Assembly (NCBI RefSeq): GCF_025151045.1
Contig: NZ_CP102285.1
Span: 3,720,001 to 3,784,000, forward strand
Origin: Parabacteroides johnsonii DSM 18315
Lineage (GTDB): Bacteria; Bacteroidota; Bacteroidia; Bacteroidales; Tannerellaceae
Length of the DNA: 64,000 bases
Direction: 5' to 3'
In this document: positions 55,903 through 64,000 of the stretch, piece after piece
Numbering within the stretch: position 1 is the first letter of the stretch
Layout of the letters: each line of letters begins with the position of its first letter
The notes under the pieces: generated by a model
Told to the model about the DNA's origin: nothing
The model's database searches: none
Seen by the model: only the letters and a program-made list of their open reading frames with translations
Program-made: the position numbers and the translations under genes

Positions 55903-58689
55903 TCACTTGTTCTGGAAAGAATTAAGAAATTCATCCTGCACAGCCTCTTTTATTTCATTGTCAAGTTGTGGAGTAAGGAAAGAAGCGACAAACGCTTCAT
56001 CAATATCCACCACCGGCCGGAACGCCTCACTCCGGACATAGTTACTGATGCTTTGCAACAATTGAAGAGAAGCAGGACGTTGATCGATCTTATTTTCCGT
56101 ATCTATTACCAGTACAAGCAACTTGCCTCCATGCAACTTGGCCTCGAATCCGATTCCGAGTTTATGGTTGTGCTGATAAGTGTCAATGTTTTGGATAAAA
56201 GGAAGCAAGGCATTGGGAGCTGCATTCATTTCAATCACTTTCGCATGGCACAAAATATCCCACCATTGCCAGTCCACAAACTCATCTGTTACGAAATCGG
56301 CAAACATTGGCTGTTCTTTATGAATCAGACACCCCAACGTAAGAGGTTGCCACTTAAACATGATCGGATTCCAAAAATGATTATGGAAATTTGACTTCCG
56401 CCCTTTCACAGCCTCCGGACGAGGCAACAGAACCACACTTTTGCCAGCTTGCAGATAACGTCGGGCTTCTGCCGTATAGGAGGTCGTAAAAAGCACCTGA
56501 TTGTCAGACTTCAGAATTTCTTTGACTTGCTTCCGAGGATAAACCCATATATCCCAACTGTTGGTAATCTTCTTGTCCACACAAAGATGTACAGTCAACT
56601 TTTCGTTACTTGTAATCCGGTTCAACGGAAACTCAAACTCACCGAGAGGATAAACGCCATAATTGGAAATCTCCTTACAACTGATCCGGCCACTATAAAG
56701 CGTAGTTCCACGACTGTCCGTCACATGCCAGCGGACATCAGGACGACGGAAACGGGAAGGAGAATAATTGTACAACTCGGCTTTGCCACTAAAGATTTCA
56801 TCATTGAAAAAAGCACGCTTCTGAAAACGTAGTAAAGCTACGCTGGGAGCACAAAATTCCCGAAATTTTTCTGGTGTAATGATTCCCTTACTCTTCCAAA
56901 AGGCATTGAGAATTCCTACCGGAGCATAACCTTGTCCAGGAAAGTCAATCAAGCTCAACAACTGAAATCCCGATGAAAGCGAACTGCGCAGCTGCCCCTC
57001 GATCACATCTTTATATTCAATCCGGGTCTGTTGTCCCGACACTCGGAAAAAGTCTGCGGCAAGATTCTCCATTCCATGAGCAGCCAGTGAATCACGATAA
57101 CGTTCCAGGTTACGTGCTTCCACAGGGCCTGTATAAGCCGAAATCTCACTAAAATCAGGATATACACAACGCTGCCCCGTTTCATGACTGATAATAGGCT
57201 GTCCGGTACCATGTCCGGCATTAATATCCCAGTCAGTCATCGGACGACCTTCGTAAATAGTCACACTTCCTTTATCGGAACGATGGGACACATAAAACTG
57301 TTCTGCCTTAACATGCTTGCGAGCAGTAGATCCACTAAATAGACGGCGGTTATCATGACTACGTCCGTATTCGGTCAGTTCGTTCAAAAAATCAAAGTCA
57401 CCCTCCAGTTCATTTCCGTTACAATACAACAAGAAAGAAGGATGATTCCCATATTCTTTAAGTATAGCTTTGAGTTCACGGCGGAAGAAATCATTACGTG
57501 CCTCATCTCCGGGCTTGGCATCAGCTCCCCACATTGGCATCTCCACTTCCAAATAGACCCCCATCTTGTCGGCCATACGGAAACAAGCGGCAGGCGGACA
57601 CCATGAATGGAAACGCATGTGGTTCATTCCATACGATTTGAGTATGTCAAAAATGTGTTCCCATGAAGCATCATCCATAGGAACATGACCTGTAAGCGGG
57701 AACTCAGCATTGTTTACCGTACCACGCAAATGCAAACGATGCCCATTAAGCAAAATATCATCTCCTACAGCTTTTACCTCTCTCATACCGAAAGAGAGCT
57801 GCTTCTGTTGTTTCACTTCTTCACTTCCAGAAGAGAGCAAAGAACACTGCAATTGATACAGGTCAGGCGAAAATTCATCCCACAATTTCACCTTTTTGCC
57901 CAATACCAATGTTGTTTCCAAACTAATGATAGAATCGGCCGAAGCAACTTCCACCTCTTTCTTCACCTCCAGCCCATGTCCAGTCACTTCCAGCAAGGCT
58001 TTACCCGTAAAAGGCTTTCCGGTTGTATTCACAAGACTGAGACAAACCGTGACCTGCTGTCGCTGCACATCAGGATAGAGCTGTAGATCATCCATATAAA
58101 CCGGATCCAAAGCAACAAGTTTCATATCCCCAATCACACCATTCCAATTAATCTGTGTAAATTCGGTATGGGCATGATCCCATTTATGCATATTATACTG
58201 ATAACGATTGTCGATCATTAAATCAATAATATTTTCCTGTCCAGGCTTCAGATAGCCGGTAAGATCATGTATATGAGGTACACTGATATAGTCATTCCTG
58301 TTCACCTCCGTCCTTCCACTATAAATGGCAGTCAGCCAATGAGCGCGTTCCAAATAGAGATGTATACGTTTACCACTCCATGATTCGGGGATTTGTATCT
58401 GCTTACGATACCAAGCCGGTGCCATATATTCATACTTGCGCGTCAAACGGTCATAATATTTGTAAGTCGTACGGTTCCCTATATGATATTGATCTGTAAT
58501 ACCGGGCAAAATAATTGTATCATGCAACTCCCCATCGCCACGTATCTCCACACCGGAACGGCGAAAATCCATAACATCTGTCTCAAAGCCCCAACTACCC
58601 GCAAGATCTATCTCTTGTTGAGCAATCGTTTTTTCGACTTGCAAAAAAAACAATAAAACAATTGCGACAATAATTTTAAAATTTATCAT
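55903..58689 (-). CDS. Glycoside hydrolase family 2 enzyme
   Basis: A 928-residue exported enzyme (signal MINFKIIVAIVLLFFLQVEKTIAQ). The order is that of GH2: a jelly-roll sugar-binding domain (DLAGSWGFETD ... AHWLTAIYSGRTEVNRNDY), an immunoglobulin-like domain, and a TIM barrel with likely acid/base E427 (NGNELEGD) and likely nucleophile E503 (ISHETGQ). The substrate (beta-galactoside, beta-glucuronide or beta-mannoside) cannot be told. It is divergent from the sulfatase at 58841, suggesting a sulfated glycan. Confidence 0.9.
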   Translation of the reverse strand: MINFKIIVAIVLLFFLQVEKTIAQQEIDLAGSWGFETDVMDFRRSGVEIRGDGELHDTIILPGITDQYHIGNRTTYKYYDRLTRKYEYMAPAWYRKQIQIPESWSGKRIHLYLERAHWLTAIYSGRTEVNRNDYISVPHIHDLTGYLKPGQENIIDLMIDNRYQYNMHKWDHAHTEFTQINWNGVIGDMKLVALDPVYMDDLQLYPDVQRQQVTVCLSLVNTTGKPFTGKALLEVTGHGLEVKKEVEVASADSIISLETTLVLGKKVKLWDEFSPDLYQLQCSLLSSGSEEVKQQKQLSFGMREVKAVGDDILLNGHRLHLRGTVNNAEFPLTGHVPMDDASWEHIFDILKSYGMNHMRFHSWCPPAACFRMADKMGVYLEVEMPMWGADAKPGDEARNDFFRRELKAILKEYGNHPSFLLYCNGNELEGDFDFLNELTEYGRSHDNRRLFSGSTARKHVKAEQFYVSHRSDKGSVTIYEGRPMTDWDINAGHGTGQPIISHETGQRCVYPDFSEISAYTGPVEARNLERYRDSLAAHGMENLAADFFRVSGQQTRIEYKDVIEGQLRSSLSSGFQLLSLIDFPGQGYAPVGILNAFWKSKGIITPEKFREFCAPSVALLRFQKRAFFNDEIFSGKAELYNYSPSRFRRPDVRWHVTDSRGTTLYSGRISCKEISNYGVYPLGEFEFPLNRITSNEKLTVHLCVDKKITNSWDIWVYPRKQVKEILKSDNQVLFTTSYTAEARRYLQAGKSVVLLPRPEAVKGRKSNFHNHFWNPIMFKWQPLTLGCLIHKEQPMFADFVTDEFVDWQWWDILCHAKVIEMNAAPNALLPFIQNIDTYQHNHKLGIGFEAKLHGGKLLVLVIDTENKIDQRPASLQLLQSISNYVRSEAFRPVVDIDEAFVASFLTPQLDNEIKEAVQDEFLNSFQNK

Positions 58690-58733
58690 AACATAAATGT
58701 CCGTTTATACCTCTTTTGTATATGTGTGCTTTG

Positions 58734-58741
58734 CAAAATTA
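58734..58741 (-). promoter_or_regulatory. Promoter -7 box of the GH2 gene
   Basis: TAATTTTG on the minus strand (plus CAAAATTA) fits TAnnTTTG, 44 bases upstream of the ATG at 58689. Confidence 0.55.
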
Positions 58742-58796
58742 TCTATTTATTTTCTATTTATTTTCTATTTGCCAAACATTAATTTCTAAAAAGCCA

Positions 58797-58804
58797 TACA
58801 TTTG
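58797..58804 (+). promoter_or_regulatory. Promoter -7 box of the sulfatase gene
   Basis: TACATTTG fits TAnnTTTG, with TTTG 25 bases upstream (58768-58771) and the sulfatase ATG at 58841. Confidence 0.55.
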
Positions 58805-58840
58805 TAAATAGTAAAACATATATATATATCATCGAAAAAT

Positions 58841-60286
58841 ATGAAACAAGCAATTCTAATTTCGACCGGCCTTTTGCTAGCTGCTCCTTCCATCCATGCA
58901 GAGAAGAATAAGGATAAAAAACCGAATGTCGTTTTTATCCTTGCAGACGATTTGGGTTATGGAGATCTAAGTTGTTACGGACAGGAAAAGTTCGAAACAC
59001 CCAACATTGATAAGCTGGCACAAAGTGGAATGCGTTTTACGCAATGTTATTCAGGGACAACCGTCAGCGCCCCTTCCCGCTCCTGCCTGTTGACAGGCAC
59101 GCACAGCGGGCATACACCTGTCCGCGGTAACCTCGAACTCGATCCGGAAGGACAGTTTCCACTTCCCGCAGATGCCCGTACCATCTTCGAGGTTATGAAA
59201 GATGCAGGATATAAGACATCCGCTTTCGGCAAATGGGGACTGGGTTATATCGGTTCGACCGGCGATCCTAAAAATCAGGGTTGCGACACTTTCTACGGAT
59301 ATAATTGCCAGTTGCTGGCACACAGTTATTATCCCGACCATCTTTGGGATAACGACAAACGGGTGGAACTCGAAGACAACAATCTGAATATACAGTACGG
59401 AAAAGGTACTTACTCGCAAGACCTTATTCATGGAAAGGCTCTGGAATATCTGGACAATATGAATCCGGACGAACCGTTCTTCATGTGGTATCCGACCATC
59501 ATTCCGCATGCGGAATTGATCGTGCCGGAAGACAGTATCATACAGAAATTTCGCGGTATGTATCCGGAAAAACCTTACAAAGGGGCCGAACCGGGCAGTC
59601 CCGCCTTCCGCAAAGGAGGTTACTGTTCGCAGTTCCATCCCCATGCCACTTTTGCCGCTATGGTTTACCGTCTGGACCTCTATGTCGGGCAGATCATCCA
59701 AAAGTTAAAAGATAAAGGCTTATATGATAATACAATCATTATCTTTGCGAGCGACAACGGACCGCATATGGAAGGGGGTGCCGATCCCGACTTCTTCAAC
59801 AGCAACGGCATTTACCGTGGATATAAACGGGATTTGTACGAAGGTGGCATTCGCGTTCCAATGATCATTTCCTGGCCGGGACATGTCCAACCGAATACAG
59901 AAACCGACTTTATGTGTTCTTTCTGGGATGTATTACCGACCTTCGAAGAAATCATCCATCCGAAAGCCAAACAGAAGGAGATGGATGGTGTCAGCATGCT
60001 TCCCCTTCTGGAAAACCGGAAGGGACAGAAAGAACATGAATTCCTGTATTTTGAATTCCAGGAACTGAACGGTCGCCAAGCTGTACGCAAAGGACCGTGG
60101 AAATTGGTCCACATGAATATCCGTGGTGACAAGCCCTATTATGAATTGTATAACTTAGCTTCCGATCCATCGGAACGGCATAATATACTGGATCAGTATC
60201 CTGAAAAAGTAGCGGAACTGAAAAATATCATGGTTCGTGAACACAGATCGGACCCAAACTGGCCGCTATTACCGAGTGAAAAATAA
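58841..60286 (+). CDS. Serine-type sulfatase (S1 family)
   Basis: A 481-residue exported arylsulfatase-type enzyme (signal MKQAILISTGLLLAAPSIHA). The active-site motif is S76-A-P-S-R80 (TVSAPSRSCLLTG), so the residue converted to formylglycine is serine, which needs the radical SAM maturase anSME. The metal ligands are seen in LADDLGYGD near the N-terminus and FASDNGPH in the middle. It would remove sulfate from a glycan; the divergent GH2 enzyme is a probable partner. Confidence 0.93.
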   Translation: MKQAILISTGLLLAAPSIHAEKNKDKKPNVVFILADDLGYGDLSCYGQEKFETPNIDKLAQSGMRFTQCYSGTTVSAPSRSCLLTGTHSGHTPVRGNLELDPEGQFPLPADARTIFEVMKDAGYKTSAFGKWGLGYIGSTGDPKNQGCDTFYGYNCQLLAHSYYPDHLWDNDKRVELEDNNLNIQYGKGTYSQDLIHGKALEYLDNMNPDEPFFMWYPTIIPHAELIVPEDSIIQKFRGMYPEKPYKGAEPGSPAFRKGGYCSQFHPHATFAAMVYRLDLYVGQIIQKLKDKGLYDNTIIIFASDNGPHMEGGADPDFFNSNGIYRGYKRDLYEGGIRVPMIISWPGHVQPNTETDFMCSFWDVLPTFEEIIHPKAKQKEMDGVSMLPLLENRKGQKEHEFLYFEFQELNGRQAVRKGPWKLVHMNIRGDKPYYELYNLASDPSERHNILDQYPEKVAELKNIMVREHRSDPNWPLLPSEK

Positions 60287-60378
60287 CCTTCCAAAAAGTT
60301 TGTTTCCAATAACAAAAATGACCTCTTCCTGCTTAACGAGTAGATTACTATTTACTCGATAAGTAGGTAAGAGACAAC

Positions 60379-60425
60379 ATATCAGATCTTAGTATATAGT
60401 AAAAAAAATCTTAAAGTATCTGATA
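60379..60425 (+). other. AT-rich hairpin upstream of the CRISPR array
   Basis: ATATCAGAT (60379) pairs with ATCTGATAT (60417). It is the only structure that I see in the 275 bases between the sulfatase and the first repeat, and may be part of the array leader. Confidence 0.3.
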
Positions 60426-60561
60426 TTAGAATTAATGGTTGGGATCTTAGGAATCATAGTCCTTAAGTATATGTTGGTATAGAAAAAATTTCATAATATG
60501 GCTAATTATAAACATATTCATATTTGTAGAGTATTATATACTTTGCATCTACATCTCCAAA

Positions 60562-60761
60562 GTTGTAATTTGTTTTCATTTTAGTATCTTTGAACCATTA
60601 GAAACAACGTTCAAATTTATTTCGGAGAAAAGTCCTTGTTGTAATTTGTTTTCATTTTAGTATCTTTGAACCATTAGAAACAACGTGCTTCGTAAGATGT
60701 GGTACAAGTATCTAGTTGTAATTTGTTTTCATTTTAGTATCTTTGAACCATTAGAAACAAC
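60562..60761 (+). CRISPR. Type II-C CRISPR array, three 47-nt repeats and two spacers
   Basis: Three identical 47-nt repeats lie at 60562-60608, 60638-60684 and 60715-60761, with spacers of 29 (60609-60637) and 30 (60685-60714) bases. The repeat opens GTTGTAATTTG and contains TATCTTTGAACCATT, as in the 47-nt repeats of Bacteroides type II-C systems. Inside each repeat, GTTG at positions 1-4 and TATCTTTG at positions 24-31 form a full promoter (19-base spacer) aimed rightward. Cas genes on the other strand follow, oriented towards the array. Confidence 0.97.
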
Positions 60762-60869
60762 TGATTTATCATTATCAATTGTTAATCAACAAATTACACA
60801 GCAAATTAGAATAAAAAAATGGATGTTGTTTCAAAGATAAAATCCCACTATTAAGCGGGATTTTTCTTT

Positions 60870-60871
<2 letters not shown>
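60752..60871 (+). ncRNA. Candidate tracrRNA
   Basis: Downstream of the last repeat, AACAAATTACA (60788-60798) is complementary to the 5' part of the repeat (TGTAATTTGTT), as an anti-repeat must be. A second stretch, GTTGTTTC-AAAGATA (60825-60839), matches the reverse complement of the repeat's 3' half with a gap. The transcript ends in a hairpin AATCCC/GGGATT (60842-60864) followed by five Ts. No separate promoter is seen; the TATCTTTG of the third repeat (60738-60745) would start it near 60752. Ends are estimated. Confidence 0.7.
60840..60868. terminator. Terminator shared by tracrRNA and cas operon
   Basis: AAATCCC (60841-60847) pairs with GGGATTT (60858-60864) over an AT-rich loop, with T-runs in both directions. 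Confidence 0.7.
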
Positions 60872-62134
<1,263 letters not shown>

Positions 62135-62182
62135 AAGCCATTTGATTTTAATTAATTACTCATCATTTTCTTCAAAAGGGAA

Positions 62183-63016
62183 TTATTGAAGATCATTGCC
62201 TTTTTCGCCTAATTTAGGTAAAAAGTTTTCCGGAGTAAGAATACTCCTTCCTAATTCTTTTTCGGCTTGTTCACGCGCCACACCAGCTACATTTCCTCCC
62301 CGCTTCGCGACCTGCTTATTTTTCTGAAATGTATCAGTTTTTTCTTTTTGAGATATTTCTGTAATGACTCGTTCGCCAAGCATGGTGAAGATTAGTTCCA
62401 AATCAGTCATATGGTCGCGTAAGTTCTGATTCTTTTTTGTCAATCCATTATACATTTTATAATCGAAAGGAGCCATACCAAACGTTGCTTTGGAAATTTC
62501 AGCTGTCAAGATTGCATAATCACTCTGCTCCGTAATCCCTCTCTCTTTCCATTCATCCGTCAAGTTTTGCCGGATAGCGATTCCCCTCAAACGTTTGTCT
62601 ATCCAATCCTTAGGATAACCTTTCTGTTCGTAAAGTTCTTTCATACGTTCTTGAGCCAGTTCCGGATTTTCAATTTCCTGCACACGTTCATAACCGACTT
62701 GTGCTAACCACAACTTGAATGGTTCTGCTTTAGGGGAAGGAATAGATTGGATGATACGAAACAAAGCTTGCACATTAGCAGCCAATGTCCTTCTTTTTTT
62801 ACCTGTTTCCGTCATCATTTCTACCTGGGGACAATTTGTCCCCAGGTAGGTAGCCAGTGCTTCATCTCGTTTACGCATCTTTTTCAGGTAGTCAGTTGGA
62901 TTCACACTATCTGTAAGTGCTCCAACAACATCCACTACTGAAAAGTACCATTGCTGTTCTTCTTCATCCCATACAGAACGAATCTTTTTATTTTGGAAAA
63001 GTTTGATGTTGCTCAT
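62183..63016 (-). CDS. Bro-N (phage antirepressor/DinD-like) protein inside the cas operon
   Basis: A 277-residue protein of the Bro-N family as found in phage antirepressors and DNA-damage-inducible protein D-like proteins. The N-terminal domain is IRSVWDEEEQQWYFSVVDVVGALTDS, followed by RTLAANVQALFRIIQSIPSPKAEPFKLWLAQVGYERVQEIENPELA. It begins 13 bases after the cas9 stop and ends 48 bases before cas1, so it is part of the cas transcript. It is not a usual type II component. Bro-N domains bind DNA; a role in controlling the system or in adaptation is only conjecture. The gene contains a perfect palindrome at 62821-62849. Confidence 0.85.
   Translation of the reverse strand: MSNIKLFQNKKIRSVWDEEEQQWYFSVVDVVGALTDSVNPTDYLKKMRKRDEALATYLGTNCPQVEMMTETGKKRRTLAANVQALFRIIQSIPSPKAEPFKLWLAQVGYERVQEIENPELAQERMKELYEQKGYPKDWIDKRLRGIAIRQNLTDEWKERGITEQSDYAILTAEISKATFGMAPFDYKMYNGLTKKNQNLRDHMTDLELIFTMLGERVITEISQKEKTDTFQKNKQVAKRGGNVAGVAREQAEKELGRSILTPENFLPKLGEKGNDLQ
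62821..62849. repeat. Perfect 29-bp palindrome within the Bro-N gene
   Basis: CTACCTGGGGACAA, a central T, then TTGTCCCCAGGTAG. It encodes YLGTNCPQV in the Bro-N frame. A possible autoregulatory binding site or hairpin. Confidence 0.75.
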
Positions 63017-63029
63017 AATATAAATTTTT

Positions 63030-64000
63030 TCAATATTCTCCTACTGAAACGATTTGTCCAATGTGATTGATTCGAACTTTCACAATATCCTTAATACCAC
63101 TTTTTCCACATCTAATCCAAGTTATGAATTTTAAATCATTTTGTATCGTTGTCTCTAAGTGGTGTCTAAAAGTATAGTCATTTAAACCTATCTTCTGTAC
63201 CCTAAACAAATTCGGACTAATCATCGCATAGTTGTCTGGATCCAACAAATCCACCTCTTTAGGATTAAAACCCGTCTTCTCATTAGGGAACACGAAATAT
63301 TCATTTTGTTTCATGCTAAACAAAAATTGCCAACCTTCACTCTTTTTATAGTCCTTATCAATAATAGGTATTCCTAAATTTGCCCGTGTTACAGCTTCAA
63401 AGAAAGGAACAACATCTTCATCTAGTTCATACATTGGATTGCCTTCATCATCAAATATCACTTGGCCTTTTTTGTCTAAAACAGGTTTACGATAAATCGC
63501 AACGTGATGATTGTTACCTGTATTCACAAAATCAACCGGTATCCTCTTTCCTGTTTCATCTAAAATGAAATTGCCATCTTTATCTTTTTTATCATGCAAA
63601 GCTTGGGCTTTGCTGATTCCACGGATAGTAACTCGTTTGATACTAATCCCTTTCTCTTCATTTAACCATATTGGATTCTCATCCAGATTGACAAACGCCT
63701 TCTTAGCATCTCCTCCATATTCTTTCAGGCGTTGTTCCAAAATGAGACGTATCTTTTTATCTACAACTTTATCTACATTCAAGGTAGGATCAACCGGTTT
63801 GCGTATCGTATAAGCCGTTTCCAGTTCAACTGTTTGTACTTTATCCGGAACTTGTATGGTTTGTGCTCTATCAAGATAAATCGGATTCTTTTCCAACGAG
63901 TTCTTACCTGTAAATGCTTTCTTGGGATCATTACCAAAAACCTCCAAACGTTTGAGTAACGCATTCCGATAATCCTGTTTACTTACGGTTGCAATCTTTA
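63030..64000 (-). CDS. cas9: CRISPR-associated endonuclease Cas9, C-terminal part (partial)
   Basis: The frame is open to the window edge (the TTG at 63947 is internal; KIATVSKQDYRNALLKR continues upstream), so only the last 323 residues are seen. They match the C-terminal region of large Bacteroidetes type II-C Cas9 proteins: KRVTIRGISKAQALHDKKDKDGNF, VDFVNTGNNHHVAIYRKPV, and the PAM-interacting end (SEGWQFLFSMKQNEYFVFP ... NLFRVQKIGLNDYTFRHHLET). The RuvC and HNH domains lie outside. First gene of the leftward cas operon as seen here. Confidence 0.95.
   Translation of the reverse strand, partial: KIATVSKQDYRNALLKRLEVFGNDPKKAFTGKNSLEKNPIYLDRAQTIQVPDKVQTVELETAYTIRKPVDPTLNVDKVVDKKIRLILEQRLKEYGGDAKKAFVNLDENPIWLNEEKGISIKRVTIRGISKAQALHDKKDKDGNFILDETGKRIPVDFVNTGNNHHVAIYRKPVLDKKGQVIFDDEGNPMYELDEDVVPFFEAVTRANLGIPIIDKDYKKSEGWQFLFSMKQNEYFVFPNEKTGFNPKEVDLLDPDNYAMISPNLFRVQKIGLNDYTFRHHLETTIQNDLKFITWIRCGKSGIKDIVKVRINHIGQIVSVGEY

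Noticed and set aside
60435-60482. 15-codon hydrophobic frame MVGILGIIVLKYMLV
   Set aside because: No ribosome site or promoter; AT-rich DNA next to the array makes such frames by chance.
60825-60839. A minus-strand TATCTTTG as promoter firing leftward through the array
   Set aside because: It lies on the stem side of the shared terminator, its repeat-like sequence is better explained as the second anti-repeat of the tracrRNA, and no TTTG is found upstream.
63779-63964. Start of cas9 at a TTG at 63947
   Set aside because: The frame stays open to the window edge and the upstream codons (KIATVSKQDYRNALLKR) fit the Cas9 C-terminal region, so the gene is cut by the window rather than truncated.

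Overview
The window looks like chromosomal DNA of a gut Bacteroidales, most like Parabacteroides. The support is: promoters with the phylum's TAnnTTTG box, a SusC/SusD pair with rhamnosidases, a glutamate-dependent acid resistance locus, fimbrillin and 6-bladed beta-propeller lipoproteins, a serine-type sulfatase, and a type II-C CRISPR system with 47-nt repeats. The genus is an inference.

Layout. 1-1750: the end of an SpmA/SpmB-type membrane protein, a HepT-MntA type toxin-antitoxin pair with a shortened HepT, and ybeY. 2029-7973: two tandem beta-propeller secreted proteins and a LytS/LytTR two-component pair; matching 21-bp-period operator repeats lie at the same distance from the promoter of the first lipoprotein and of the kinase. 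7996-9679: small envelope proteins. 9783-15283: a housekeeping run, mnmG, uvrC, dtd, a MazG-like gene and deoC, with a consensus parS site between mnmG and uvrC that suggests closeness to the chromosome origin. 15675-21823: ispB and polA diverging, a structured RNA candidate (6S-like), a hypothetical gene and ychF. 21844-29937: lipoproteins (one a beta-propeller fused to a TonB C-terminal domain), a TolB-like protein, a 26-codon small gene with its own terminator, an acyltransferase, an AraC regulator and a fimbrillin-like lipoprotein. 30010-35841: a 0.5-kb non-coding inverted-repeat element, then the acid resistance genes gadC, a K+ channel, glsA and gadB. 36107-40261: two transporters and an ECF sigma module with two DUF4252 proteins. 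40317-52829: a rhamnose-glycan utilisation locus (SusC, SusD, GH106, GH78, sugar isomerase) behind what looks like an invertible promoter. 53065-60286: mutS, then a divergent GH2 enzyme and sulfatase. 60562-64000: a type II-C CRISPR locus.

How the genes work together. GlsA, GadB, GadC and the channel form a proton-consuming acid resistance set. SusC/SusD import oligosaccharides whose rhamnose caps the GH106 and GH78 enzymes would remove, and the isomerase-like protein may act on the released sugar. In the CRISPR locus, cas9 (only its end is in the window), a Bro-N (phage antirepressor-like) gene, cas1 and cas2 run leftward. The three-repeat array and a candidate tracrRNA run rightward toward them. 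Each repeat carries its own promoter, and the last repeat's promoter appears to drive the tracrRNA. The most notable points are the Bro-N gene inside the cas operon with a perfect 29-bp palindrome in its coding sequence, the repeat-borne promoters, the predicted invertible promoter of the SusC gene, and the LytTR operators.
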